DNA of 64,000 nucleotides from Arthrobacter sp. Soil782 (GCF_001428435.1 NZ_LMSO01000001.1:1441297-1505296); one strand, 5' to 3'. Positions 1-7,318 are shown, counted from the first letter of the stretch. The notes: generated from the sequence alone by a model not told the origin. Made by a program: numbers and translations.

Positions 1-132
1 GACCGCAAGCGTGCCGAGGATTAGCGGGCTGGGAAGCGCCGCTCCACCGGCAAGGTGAGCGCCTGCGGCAAGAAAGAAGATAACGACGGCGGTGGCAATC
101 GCGCGTACGAGGCGCGCGTGCGTGCTGGCCAT
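1..132 (-). CDS. N-terminal part of a small membrane protein, truncated by the window edge
   Basis: The gene reads leftward from an ATG at 132 and runs off the window after 44 codons without a stop. A strong ribosome binding site (GGAAGGAGG) lies just upstream of the ATG. The visible peptide starts with a short basic stretch (MASTHARLVRA), followed by a hydrophobic segment at about residues 11-27, then a Gly/Ala/Pro-rich stretch and a second hydrophobic run. That fits a signal anchor or the first helix of a membrane protein. Two palindromes lie directly upstream (159-191) and may regulate it. I cannot assign a family from 44 residues. Confidence 0.6.
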   Translation of the reverse strand, partial: MASTHARLVRAIATAVVIFFLAAGAHLAGGAALPSPLILGTLAV

Positions 133-158
133 CAGTCTCCTCCTTCCGCGATGCCGTT

Positions 159-191
159 CTACTTCCTGTAGAAGTAGTAGGTTCTTCCTAC
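159..191. promoter_or_regulatory. Two adjacent palindromes, candidate repressor operator
   Basis: A perfect inverted repeat CTACTTC-N5-GAAGTAG (159-177) is followed at once by a second perfect one, GTAGG-N5-CCTAC (177-191). They sit 27-60 bp upstream of the leftward membrane-protein start, where a promoter and operator are expected. The TACTAC/GTAGTA-rich sequence loosely recalls operators of BlaI/CopY-type repressors, but no regulator gene is visible here, so the assignment is only inference. Confidence 0.4.
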
Positions 192-249
192 TCTATTCGC
201 TGCCGCTGACGCTTTGGCTCGGTCCTACCGCTCGTGGTGGGCAGGGCGG

Positions 250-717
250 CTACTCGTGATGGTACGGTCGGCGCCCTGCAATTTCCTGGGACCGGTAGAG
301 CTGCTCAGCCAGGATGAGCCGGACCAGTTGGTGCGGGAAGACGAGCGGTGAGAGGGACCAGACGAAGTCGGCGCGCCGGTGCACTTCAGGATTGACGCCG
401 TACGCTCCGCCGATGATCAGCGTGACGTTGCGGGAGTTGTCGAGGGGCTGCTGGAGGCGGGCAGCGAGTGTGGGGGAGTCCACGGCTTTGCCCCGCTCAT
501 CGAGCAGGAAGACGTAGTCGGTGGCGTTCTTCCCGCCCAGCCGTTCGAGGAGGCGTGCCGACTCCTCGTCACGGGCTGCGTCGCCTTCGCGGGCAGAATG
601 CGGGAGGAGTTGCCAGGACAGGTCAAAGGGCTTCTTCAGCCGCTTCTCGTAGCGGGCAATGCCTTCGGCGACCCAGGGTTCGTGTTTCCGGCCGACGGCC
701 AGCGCGCGTAATGCCAT
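250..717 (-). CDS. rlmH: 23S rRNA (pseudouridine-1915-N3)-methyltransferase RlmH
   Basis: This 155-residue protein has the length and shape of the SPOUT methyltransferase RlmH, which methylates pseudouridine 1915 in helix 69 of 23S rRNA of assembled ribosomes, using S-adenosylmethionine. The SAM-binding knot is visible: the FLLDERGK strand-loop, IIGGAYG, and the C-terminal LAEQLYRSQEI region ending in the family hallmark RPYHHE. The start ATG at 717 is preceded by TAGCGT and a 6-nt gap, so the transcript is probably leaderless; no Shine-Dalgarno sequence is seen. It stands alone between a leftward membrane-protein gene and a SnoaL-like gene. Confidence 0.96.
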   Translation of the reverse strand: MALRALAVGRKHEPWVAEGIARYEKRLKKPFDLSWQLLPHSAREGDAARDEESARLLERLGGKNATDYVFLLDERGKAVDSPTLAARLQQPLDNSRNVTLIIGGAYGVNPEVHRRADFVWSLSPLVFPHQLVRLILAEQLYRSQEIAGRRPYHHE

Positions 718-748
718 GGTCCAACGCTAATGCCGACGCGAAGCGAGT

Positions 749-786
749 CAGCAGCCATAGTGCCGCACAGGGCATGATGGCTGCTG
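749..786. terminator. Inverted repeat between rlmH and the SnoaL-like gene
   Basis: A perfect 10-bp inverted repeat (CAGCAGCCAT / ATGGCTGCTG) with an 18-nt loop lies just after the stop of the leftward SnoaL-like gene. No T-run follows on either strand, so termination is plausible but unproven. Confidence 0.4.
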
Positions 787-808
787 CCCCGATGTACTCA
801 GATGCGAC

Positions 809-1216
809 CTATGCAACGCCGAGCTGCTTGAGGATACCTGCCTCGTCGGAGCAGCCCCAGCGTTCCACGATCAACCCGTTCTCGAAGCGGGCCACCTGGA
901 TTCCGCGGATGCGGATGCTGCGTCCGGTCGGTTCAATACCCTGAAAAGGACCCTGGTGTGTCCCAGCGAGAGTCAGTACTACGGTGACCTTGTCTTCGTC
1001 TGCCATCAACACTTCAGGATTAAGCTCGAGGTCCGGGAAGGCGTTCAGGAAGTCAACCCAGAAGTCGATAATGCCGCGGACACCCGGAGCGGCGTCCGGC
1101 GCGGGGTCATGGTCAACGACGTCCTGCGCAAACACTTCATCCAGCCGGTCCACCTCCCGGGCAGCGATGATGGAGCCGAGCTTTTCCTGTGCCTTGAGAT
1201 TGATATCGCTGGACAT
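809..1216 (-). CDS. SnoaL-like / NTF2-fold ester cyclase family protein
   Basis: This 135-residue protein has the pattern of the SnoaL-like polyketide-cyclase family: an N-terminal helix with the R-x-D-x2-DEVFA-x2-VVDHDP motif, then FLNAFPDLEL, then GxFQGIEPTGRSI, and a C-terminal IVERWGCSDEAGILKQLG. These proteins form an alpha+beta barrel with a small-molecule pocket. Many free-standing actinobacterial members have no known substrate, and nothing nearby suggests polyketide synthesis. A very good ribosome binding site (AAGGAGG) precedes the ATG at 1216. The next gene is divergent, with its start about 95 bp away. Confidence 0.85.
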   Translation of the reverse strand: MSSDINLKAQEKLGSIIAAREVDRLDEVFAQDVVDHDPAPDAAPGVRGIIDFWVDFLNAFPDLELNPEVLMADEDKVTVVLTLAGTHQGPFQGIEPTGRSIRIRGIQVARFENGLIVERWGCSDEAGILKQLGVA

Positions 1217-1309
1217 GGATGAGTCCTCCTTGGATTGTCAGTAGTCTTAGTACCCACCATTGCCGTAAAGGTTTCCTGGCGCAACCGGTTGGACGAAAAG
1301 GAGCACTTC

Positions 1310-2077
1310 ATGAAGAAAATTCTCATGGTACTGACCAGCGTTTCCGAGATCAGCGACACGGGAGAGGAGACCGGCTACAACGTCGCGGAGGCTGCACATC
1401 CCTGGAAAGTCTTCAAGGATTCCGGGCACTTTGTCGACTTTGCGTCCATCAAGGGCGGCCAGCCCCCGCGCGACGAGGTGGACACGGATGATCCCATTCA
1501 GGTCGCCTTCACCGAGGACGAGGTCACGCGTGCCGGGCTCTATAACACTGCCCGTGTCGACGTCGTTGATCCCGACCAGTACGACGCCGTCTACCTCGTG
1601 GGCGGCCACGGCACCATGTGGGACTTCCCGGACAGCGAAGGCTTGCAGAACCTGGTGGCCAGCATCTACAACTCCGGCGGCGTGGTTGGCGCGGTCTGCC
1701 ATGGACCGGCCGGCCTGCTGAACGTGGAACTGGAGAACGGGTTCCGCCTCGTCGAGGGCCGGGAGGTGGCCGCCTTCACCAACGACGAGGAGGTCGCAGC
1801 AGGGAAGGACAAAGTCATCCCGTTCTTCCTGGCGGATCGACTTGAGGAACAGGGCGCCACCCACGTCTCCGCGGAGGTCTTCGCTGAGAAGGTCATCGTC
1901 GACGACCGTTTGGTGACCGGCCAGAACCCGGCCTCAGCCGCCGGAGTGGCCAAGGAGATGGAGAAGCTGCTGGCCGAGGTCATCCACCAGGAGAAGGCCG
2001 AGGAGCAGCATGACGCGGAGGCCCTGCGCGCCGAGAAGGACGCCAGGAAGACTGCTGCTGCGGACACCGAGCACTAA
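1310..2077 (+). CDS. DJ-1/PfpI superfamily protein (Hsp31-like deglycase or glyoxalase III)
   Basis: This 255-residue protein belongs to the DJ-1/PfpI (class I glutamine amidotransferase-like) superfamily. The nucleophile elbow GAVCHGPAG carries the conserved Cys, with the paired His directly after it. The upstream YLVGGHGTMWDFPD motif is typical of the Hsp31/glyoxalase III branch, which detoxifies methylglyoxal without cofactor or acts as a chaperone. I chose the ATG at 1310 because AAGGAG lies 7 nt upstream and the protein then starts MKKILMVLTS, as the family does. The last 40 or so residues are Glu/Lys/Ala-rich and probably form a helical extension beyond the usual domain. A strong hairpin follows. 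Confidence 0.9.
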   Translation: MKKILMVLTSVSEISDTGEETGYNVAEAAHPWKVFKDSGHFVDFASIKGGQPPRDEVDTDDPIQVAFTEDEVTRAGLYNTARVDVVDPDQYDAVYLVGGHGTMWDFPDSEGLQNLVASIYNSGGVVGAVCHGPAGLLNVELENGFRLVEGREVAAFTNDEEVAAGKDKVIPFFLADRLEEQGATHVSAEVFAEKVIVDDRLVTGQNPASAAGVAKEMEKLLAEVIHQEKAEEQHDAEALRAEKDARKTAAADTEH

Positions 2078-2104
2078 CGCAGATGCCCGCTTTTGGGTAA
2101 AACG

Positions 2105-2145
2105 AAACCCCTGCCTCCCGTTGCACAGAAGGGAAGCAGGGGTTT
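2105..2145. terminator. Bidirectional rho-independent terminator
   Basis: AAACCCCTGC-CTCCC pairs with GGGAAGCAGGGGTTT across an 11-nt loop with a single mismatch. T-runs are present on both strands at the base. It can serve both the rightward DJ-1 gene and the leftward tRNA-Ser. Confidence 0.85.
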
Positions 2146-2150
2146 TCAGT

Positions 2151-2240
2151 TGGCGGTGACGGTGGGATTTGAACCCACGTTGGCTTTTACACCAAACAAC
2201 ATTTCGAGTGTTGCACCTTCGGCCGCTCGGACACGTCACC
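2151..2240 (-). tRNA. tRNA-Ser (anticodon CGA)
   Basis: The cloverleaf reads leftward: acceptor stem GGTGACG, anticodon stem CAACA / TGTTG with loop CTCGAAA (anticodon CGA), a long variable arm typical of tRNA-Ser, and a T-loop GGTTCAAATCC. A CCA tail is encoded in the DNA. It decodes UCG. Confidence 0.95.
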
Positions 2241-2290
2241 AACGCCAACACTTTACCGGCTGAGTGACTCTGTGCCCAAAACGGCGGACG

Positions 2291-2773
2291 CTAGAGGTCG
2301 ACGACGTCGTTCTTCCCCGAATCAGGGCGCTCGCCGGTAACCATCCCCTTGGCAATCTCGAAAGCCGCAACCACTCGTGGTGTATCAAGCGACCAGTATT
2401 CGGCGGTGTCGGCGTCCACCTTGATCAGGGCAACGGACGGATCATCCTTGCCGTCGAACCACGGCTCGACCGAAGAACTCCACAGCTCATCAATCTTGGC
2501 GCGGTCCTTCGTCAGCGTGGCCGTCCCCGCTACGGACAGATAGCCCTTGCCGCTGCTGATGGACACGTTCACCTGTGGGTTGGCGCGGATTTCATCCGCC
2601 TTCGGGGAGGGGTCCTCCGTGAAGAACCACAGGTCGCCGTCGAACTCTGCCTCCTGCACCGCGAGCGGCCGGCTCACAAGCTGGCCCTGGGCGTTCACAG
2701 TGGTGAGGATCGCGATATCAGCGTCCTTCACAATCTTCCTGAGTTCCTTCATGCCGTCCTGTTGAGAATTCAT
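2291..2773 (-). CDS. Pyridoxamine 5'-phosphate oxidase-fold protein, general stress protein 26 type
   Basis: This 160-residue protein has the split-barrel flavin-binding fold of the stress-protein-26 branch of the PNPOx-like superfamily. Recognisable elements are AILTTVNAQGQLVSRPLAV in the first strands, DLWFFTEDPSPKADEIRANPQVNVS, and SVEPWFDGKDDPSVALIKV near the end. Relatives bind FMN, FAD or F420, and most have no defined substrate. The ATG at 2773 has a good ribosome binding site (AAGGAGCAGGA). The gene stands alone between a tRNA and tadA, all leftward. Confidence 0.88.
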   Translation of the reverse strand: MNSQQDGMKELRKIVKDADIAILTTVNAQGQLVSRPLAVQEAEFDGDLWFFTEDPSPKADEIRANPQVNVSISSGKGYLSVAGTATLTKDRAKIDELWSSSVEPWFDGKDDPSVALIKVDADTAEYWSLDTPRVVAAFEIAKGMVTGERPDSGKNDVVDL

Positions 2774-2828
2774 TCCTGCTCCTTATCTCGGTGCGCGATT
2801 GGTAAGTACACTTAGCAATCACCCTACG

Positions 2829-3308
2829 TCATCCCCTCCGGGCGGCGAAGAACTCCTTCAACAGGGCTGCGCACTCGTCCTCGCGGACCCCGGGGAAAAC
2901 TTCGGTCCAGTGGTTCAGCCGGCGTTCACGCAGCACATCAAACACTGACCCGGCAGCACCCGCCTTCTCATCCCAGGCGCCGAAGACCACGCGGGGAATC
3001 CGCGCAAGCACGCTTGCGCCCGCGCACATCGAACACGGCTCGAGCGTTACCACCAGCGTGCAGTCTGCCAGCCGCCAGGCGCCCAGCACGGCAGCCGCCC
3101 GCCGGATGGCCAGTACTTCCGCGTGGGCGGTGGGATCGCCGGTTGCCTCACGCTCATTCCAGCCGGTGCCCAGCACTGTTCCATCAGGACCGACGACGAC
3201 GGCGCCAATCGGCACGTCCGCCGTCTCACCCGCGTGCCGGGCGGCGGCCAGCGCCAGCTGCATCCACGCGGCATGGTCCCGCTTTGCGGGGGCGCGGTGG
3301 CTGGACAT
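2829..3308 (-). CDS. tadA: tRNA-specific adenosine-34 deaminase TadA
   Basis: This 159-residue zinc deaminase converts A34 to inosine in the anticodon of tRNA-Arg(ACG), allowing it to read CGU, CGC and CGA. The zinc and catalytic residues are clear: His62-Ala-Glu64 (TAHAEV) and Pro-Cys92-x2-Cys95 (EPCSMCAG). Its substrate, tRNA-Arg(ACG), is encoded about 4 kb away in this window. The ATG at 3308 is the only sensible start: the protein has normal length from here, and TATCAT lies 6 nt upstream, giving a leaderless transcript. The -10 overlaps that of upp, which starts 23 bp away on the other strand. Confidence 0.95.
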   Translation of the reverse strand: MSSHRAPAKRDHAAWMQLALAAARHAGETADVPIGAVVVGPDGTVLGTGWNEREATGDPTAHAEVLAIRRAAAVLGAWRLADCTLVVTLEPCSMCAGASVLARIPRVVFGAWDEKAGAAGSVFDVLRERRLNHWTEVFPGVREDECAALLKEFFAARRG

Positions 3309-3314
3309 GTGCCA

Positions 3315-3322
3315 ATGATACT
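3315..3322. promoter_or_regulatory. Overlapping divergent -10 elements of tadA and upp
   Basis: The 8-bp sequence ATGATACT holds TATCAT on the minus strand (6 nt before the tadA ATG) and GATACT on the plus strand (8 nt before the upp ATG). Only 22 bp separate the two start codons, so both transcripts would be leaderless and share one melting region. Confidence 0.6.
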
Positions 3323-3330
3323 TTTGAGCA

Positions 3331-3966
3331 ATGCGCGTTCTGGTAGTGGACCATCCCCTGGTGTCCCATAAATTGACGGTCCTGAGGGACAAGAACACTC
3401 CGTCTCCGGTCTTCCGGTTACTCACGGAGGAACTGGTGACACTGCTCGCGTATGAGGCCACCCGGGATGTGCGCGTTGAGCCGGTGCAGATCGAGACTCC
3501 TGTCACCACAACGGTCGGAACCGGCCTGGTCAAGCCGACGCCCCTCGTCGTTCCCATTCTCCGCGCAGGTCTGGGCATGCTAGAGGGAATGACCCGCCTC
3601 GTGCCCACCGCGGAAGTCGGTTTTTTGGGGATGGCACGGAATGAGGAGACCCTCGAGGCCATCACTTACGCTGAACGGCTCCCTGATGACCTCACGGGCC
3701 GGCAGGTGTTCGTGCTCGATCCCATGCTGGCTACGGGAGGAACCCTCCGTGAGGCCATCAAGTTTCTGTTCCGCCGCGGTGCAGCTGATGTCACCTGCAT
3801 CTGCCTCCTTGCCGCGCCCGAGGGACTCGAGGTCCTCAAGCAGGAACTGGAGGGCAAAAACGTCACCATCGTCCTCGCCTCCATCGACGAGAAACTGAAT
3901 GAAAACGCCTACATCGTGCCTGGCCTCGGTGACGCAGGCGACCGCCTCTACGGCGTCGTCGGCTAG
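3331..3966 (+). CDS. upp: Uracil phosphoribosyltransferase
   Basis: This 211-residue cytosolic enzyme makes UMP from uracil and PRPP in pyrimidine salvage. The PRPP loop [11 protein letters not shown] is intact, as are the uracil-binding C-terminal [15 protein letters not shown] and the PILRAGLGM segment. Length and ends match the family. No Shine-Dalgarno sequence precedes the ATG; GATACT 8 nt upstream supports a leaderless message. It diverges from tadA with a 22-bp gap. The following 450 bp hold no full-size gene. Confidence 0.97.
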   Translation: MRVLVVDHPLVSHKLTVLRDKNTPSPVFRLLTEELVTLLAYEATRDVRVEPVQIETPVTTTVGTGLVKPTPLVVPILRAGLGMLEGMTRLVPTAEVGFLGMARNEETLEAITYAERLPDDLTGRQVFVLDPMLATGGTLREAIKFLFRRGAADVTCICLLAAPEGLEVLKQELEGKNVTIVLASIDEKLNENAYIVPGLGDAGDRLYGVVG

Positions 3967-4158
3967 CTGGCTCGATCGTCCACTATCCGGGCGCTCACCC
4001 TTGAGCACTTCCGGACATCCAGAGGTTCTCTGGACAATATCCCGCTCTGAGATGCGCTCGCCACCTTTTCGTCTTCAAACGCCACGCAACGAGGCTGATG
4101 GTTTGACATTTTGTCTTCACTCGAAGCGTCCACCATGCGGACGCCCTACCATTGTTAC

Positions 4159-4196
4159 TTGTGCGTAGCTGATTGTTACGTGTAATAATTCGGATT
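4159..4196 (+). promoter_or_regulatory. Promoter and operator-like inverted repeat of the Cys-rich mini-ORF
   Basis: TTGTGC (4159-4164) and TAATAA (4183-4188) are 18 bp apart, with the expected transcription start at the GTG at 4197. An imperfect inverted repeat ATTGTTAC-GT-GTAATAAT (4172-4189, 7 of 8 pairs) overlaps the -10. A related ATTGTTAC lies one half-site upstream at 4151. A repressor site is plausible. Confidence 0.5.
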
Positions 4197-4289
4197 GTGA
4201 ACACCAACTCAGCAGCATCTGCAGCCGCAGCTTATTCCCCGGGCATCATGTCCGCGCAGGAATCTCGCTGCTGTCGAATGTGCGCGTAA
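4197..4289 (+). CDS. Leaderless Cys-rich small ORF, candidate leader peptide
   Basis: A GTG-initiated frame of 30 residues ends SRCCRMCA, with three Cys codons among the last six before the TAA. The GTG sits at the predicted transcription start, so it would be translated without a leader. Ala-rich N-terminal and Cys-rich C-terminal composition resembles the leaderless poly-cysteine mini-ORFs described in mycobacteria, where ribosome stalling at Cys codons controls the downstream genes. Downstream, GCGTAA at the stop can pair with TTACGC at 4307-4312, and AGCCC/GGGCT (4320-4335) forms a second small hairpin. The next gene starts 126 nt on. Function as an attenuator is inference. Confidence 0.5.
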   Translation: MNTNSAASAAAAYSPGIMSAQESRCCRMCA

Positions 4290-4415
4290 CGGTTTACCCC
4301 ACCCTCTTACGCATTCCCTAGCCCAACGGCGGGCTCCACAGAAGCTCCATCTCGACCGGGCACACCCCTGCATTCGAGCCGTGATGACGGCGATTCACCA
4401 TGAGGTTGTTTGAAC

Positions 4416-5258
4416 ATGACCGTTTCTTCCGGATACGTCCACATTTCCCTCCGCAACGCACAAAACCGCGCGAGTATTCAGCGCCAGACTTACGGGCAGC
4501 GCCCGGGGTTTCCGACCTACAGCCAACCGGCCGCACCCTCGTATGCGCCGGCCTACGGACAGTTGAAGCCTGTGCCTACACCTGCTGACTCTGCCAACCC
4601 CATCACTGCGCCGGTCCCGGTGGTCACTCCCAACGGGATTCCCGGACCGCAGGCCGTAACGGCAGACACCACCGCCCGTGGATTCGTTCTCTACGTTGCA
4701 CTGGACGAGGACACCGCTGCCGAGAATGACACCACGCTGAGCAAGCTGGCACAGGACGTGCGGGCCTACGTCCGCACACTCGTCCCCGGCGCACAGAGCC
4801 ACGCCGCCGTCGCGCTTGCTCCGGCAGACGCCGTCGGCACCGATATTGATGTTGTCCGGCAGGCGCTGGGTGACCCTACGGTGAACCGCCGTCAGCGCAC
4901 CGAACAGCAGCCCACACCTCCTCCGGCTCCACGTCCCACCGGAGTGCTGATTGACCTGTCCCGGCGCGAGGTGCACCTCGACGGTGACATTCTGAACCTG
5001 ACCTTCAAGGAGTTCGAACTCCTTAACTACCTGGTCGAGAATGCCTCGCGGACAGTTGGCCGCGAGGAACTGCTCAGCGGGTTGTGGCGCAATGCCGATG
5101 AGGTTCCGAATGAGCGCACCATTGACGTGCACATCCGCCGCCTGCGCTCGAAGCTTGGCCGTCTGGCCAACACGGTGCGCACGGTTCGCGGGCAGGGTTA
5201 CCGCTTCTATGAGCACCCTGAAGTTGTGGTGTGGGCTGCTCCGGAGTACTCCATCTAA
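4416..5258 (+). CDS. Winged-helix DNA-binding protein (OmpR-type C-terminal domain, no receiver)
   Basis: This 280-residue protein has an OmpR/PhoB-type effector domain at about residues 174-270: ID-x-SRREVHLDG, then LTFKEFELLNYLVEN, REELLSGLWR, the recognition helix NERTIDVHIRRLRSKLG, and the wing VRTVRGQGYRF. The N-terminal part is not a response-regulator receiver: there is a Pro/Tyr/Gln-rich low-complexity stretch at about residues 20-70 and then a small unassigned domain. It is thus an orphan DNA-binding protein with an unknown input. I used the ATG at 4416; a TTG two codons upstream is possible. SixA follows after 28 bp, so the two may be co-regulated, although sixA also has its own -10. 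Confidence 0.82.
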   Translation: MTVSSGYVHISLRNAQNRASIQRQTYGQRPGFPTYSQPAAPSYAPAYGQLKPVPTPADSANPITAPVPVVTPNGIPGPQAVTADTTARGFVLYVALDEDTAAENDTTLSKLAQDVRAYVRTLVPGAQSHAAVALAPADAVGTDIDVVRQALGDPTVNRRQRTEQQPTPPPAPRPTGVLIDLSRREVHLDGDILNLTFKEFELLNYLVENASRTVGREELLSGLWRNADEVPNERTIDVHIRRLRSKLGRLANTVRTVRGQGYRFYEHPEVVVWAAPEYSI

Positions 5259-5286
5259 GGTGCCGCTTTCCAAGTAGGGTGAGGGA

Positions 5287-5811
5287 ATGTCCTCCCACCA
5301 TCTGAAGCGCCTGATGCTCCTGCGGCACGCGAAGTCGGACTGGCATTCGGATGTGCCGGACCATGAGCGGCCCCTGAGCGGACGGGGACACCGGGACGCG
5401 CCACTGATTGGGCGGTGGATGGTGGAGCACGACGCCCTGCCGGACCTCATTCTGACGTCCAGCGCACTACGCGCGCGCCAGACCTGCATCTGGGTGTGCC
5501 AGGAGCTGGGGGAGAAGGCTCCGACTCCCCGGCTCGAGCCGAAACTGTATGCGGCAACGGCCACGGAGATACTCGCGGTGATCAACCAGGTGCCGGACAC
5601 CGCAACAAGCGTCCTGGTGATCGGGCACCTGCCCGGCATCCAGAACCTCGCCATGCGGCTCGCGTCTGTGGACTCCGATGAGGACGCTGTGGTTGACCTT
5701 GCCAGCCACTATCCGACGGCGGGACTCACCGTCCTCAGTCATGCCTCGCAGTGGGGGGAACTGGACGGGCGTGACGCCGAGGTGAGCAACTTCGTGGTCC
5801 GCCGCGCTTAA
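5287..5811 (+). CDS. sixA: SixA-type phosphohistidine phosphatase
   Basis: This 174-residue histidine phosphatase superfamily protein has the catalytic RHG-type motif LLRHAKS with His14, a second Arg in LTSSALRARQT, and the second catalytic His in VIGHLPGIQ. Family members remove phosphate from phosphohistidine, for example in HPt domains or phosphotransferase proteins, though targets in Actinobacteria are not well known. TAGGGT and a 6-nt gap precede the ATG, which suggests its own leaderless promoter. Its TAA shares bases with the stop codon of the convergent flavoprotein gene (4-nt overlap). Confidence 0.85.
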   Translation: MSSHHLKRLMLLRHAKSDWHSDVPDHERPLSGRGHRDAPLIGRWMVEHDALPDLILTSSALRARQTCIWVCQELGEKAPTPRLEPKLYAATATEILAVINQVPDTATSVLVIGHLPGIQNLAMRLASVDSDEDAVVDLASHYPTAGLTVLSHASQWGELDGRDAEVSNFVVRRA

Positions 5812-7220
5812 AGCCCGTACTTCTCAAGCAGCCGGAGCCACACTTCGCTGATCGTTGGGTACGCGGGCACGGCGTGCCAGAGGCGGTGCAACGGAACCTC
5901 ACCGGCAATGGCGATGGTCGCAGCGTGCAGGAGCTCGGCGACATCCGGCCCGGCGAAGGTCACGCCCACCAGAACCTTCCGTTCCTCGTCCACCACCATC
6001 TGCGCCCAGCCCGCATAGCCGTCGGCGTGGAGGGAAGATCCGGCAACCGACAGCTCCAATGACGTCTCGCTGACGTTCAGCCCGTCCTTGCGTGCTGTCT
6101 CGAGTGTCCGGCCCGCCATGGCGATTTCCGGATCGGTGAAGACAACCTGAGGGACGGCGTACGAATCCGCGGTGGCTGCAAACGGCCCCCACCTTTCCGG
6201 CGGCCCCTGCAGCTCGCCCTTCGCGCGGGCAACGATCGCATCCCCGGTCATCCGGGCCTCGTATTTGCCCTGATGGGTGAGGAGCACTTTCCCGGCGGCG
6301 TCGCCCACTGCGTAGAGCCAGGGATGGCCGTTGACCTGGCCGGAGTCATCAGTGTCCAGCCGCCGTGGTCCGAGCCCAAGTTCCTCGAGACCCAGCCCTG
6401 TCAGGGCAGGATGGCGCCCGGTGGAGACGAGCAGTTTTTCTGACTCCACGACGGTTCCGCCGGCGAGGCTCACACGGAAGCGGCCGGCGTCGTACGCAAC
6501 TGATTCCGTACCGGTGTTCAGGTGGAGGGTGACGCCGTCGTGCTTCAGGCCCTGCTGCACCAGCCACGCCGCGGGTTCCGGGTAGCTGCCCAGCAGCCCA
6601 CTCCGGGCGATCAGGGTGACCGCTGAACCAAGCCGGGCGTAGGCCTGCGCCAGTTCTGCACCTGCAACTCCGCCGCCCAGCACTGTGAGCGATTCCGGCA
6701 CTTCCTTGGCGGACGTTGCTTCCCGCGTGCCCCAGAAGTTGAGGGCGTCGAGACCGTCGATGGGAGGAATGGTCGGTGTGGATCCGGTAGCGAGAACGAC
6801 GGCGTGGCGCGCAACCAGGGTGGTGGCGCCGTCGTCGCTGGTCACCTCGATCCGACGCTCGCCGGTGAGGCGGGCGCGGCCGCGGATCAGTGTGATCCCC
6901 GTCTTCTTCACCCATTCGACCTGCGAGGAATCATCCCAGTGCGAGGTGAATTCGTCGCGGCGGGCCAGTACCTGCTGGGCATCAAGTGTGCCGGTGACTG
7001 CCTCACGTGAGCCTGCGACCGCGCGCGCGGAGTGCAGGGCGGAACCCGGCCGCAGCAGTGCCTTCGACGGCATGCAGGCCCAGTAGGAACACTCGCCGCC
7101 CACCAGTTCCGACTCGACGAGGGTGGCGGAGAGCCCTCCCTGAATCACACGGGCGGCAGCATTCTCGCCCACCGCGCCGGCTCCGATAACAATGACGTCG
7201 GTGGTCTGCTCAGCACTCAT
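5808..7220 (-). CDS. Pyridine nucleotide-disulfide oxidoreductase, dihydrolipoamide dehydrogenase-like
   Basis: The 470-residue flavoprotein follows the lipoamide dehydrogenase / mercuric reductase plan. The FAD Rossmann motif is VIVIGAGAVGENAA, the redox-active pair is in GECSYWACMPSK (Cys-x4-Cys), the NAD(P) motif is TVLGGGVAGAELA, and the second FAD motif is LYAVGDAAGK. The dimerisation domain follows, with HAVPAYPTISEVW carrying the His-x4-Pro motif of the active-site base. The Ser-Tyr-Trp between the cysteines differs from the Leu-Asn-x-Gly of true E3 subunits, and no 2-oxo-acid dehydrogenase genes lie nearby, so the substrate is uncertain. The ATG at 7220 avoids overlap with the upstream tRNA-Arg. 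Confidence 0.88.
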   Translation of the reverse strand: MSAEQTTDVIVIGAGAVGENAAARVIQGGLSATLVESELVGGECSYWACMPSKALLRPGSALHSARAVAGSREAVTGTLDAQQVLARRDEFTSHWDDSSQVEWVKKTGITLIRGRARLTGERRIEVTSDDGATTLVARHAVVLATGSTPTIPPIDGLDALNFWGTREATSAKEVPESLTVLGGGVAGAELAQAYARLGSAVTLIARSGLLGSYPEPAAWLVQQGLKHDGVTLHLNTGTESVAYDAGRFRVSLAGGTVVESEKLLVSTGRHPALTGLGLEELGLGPRRLDTDDSGQVNGHPWLYAVGDAAGKVLLTHQGKYEARMTGDAIVARAKGELQGPPERWGPFAATADSYAVPQVVFTDPEIAMAGRTLETARKDGLNVSETSLELSVAGSSLHADGYAGWAQMVVDEERKVLVGVTFAGPDVAELLHAATIAIAGEVPLHRLWHAVPAYPTISEVWLRLLEKYGL

Positions 7221-7283
7221 GGTCCTGAGCTTGGCACCGGAGATGCGGTGGGGCAAGCTCCGGGGAACGGGAGAGGTTAAACC

Positions 7284-7313
7284 AAAACCGCCCCGGTTGC
7301 CCGGAGCGGTTTG
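7284..7313. terminator. Terminator behind tRNA-Arg
   Basis: AAAACCGCCCCGG pairs with CCGGAGCGGTTT across a 4-nt loop. On the minus strand the stem is followed by TTTTGGTTTAA, as expected for a tRNA terminator. Confidence 0.75.
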
Positions 7314-7318
7314 TTTAG

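Noticed and set aside
3309..3665. Extension of the tadA frame into upp
   Set aside because: It overlaps upp on the opposite strand, and TadA has full length from 3308.
4395..5654. Leftward frame of 419 codons
   Set aside because: Antisense to the winged-helix and sixA genes; a high-GC shadow frame with no motifs.
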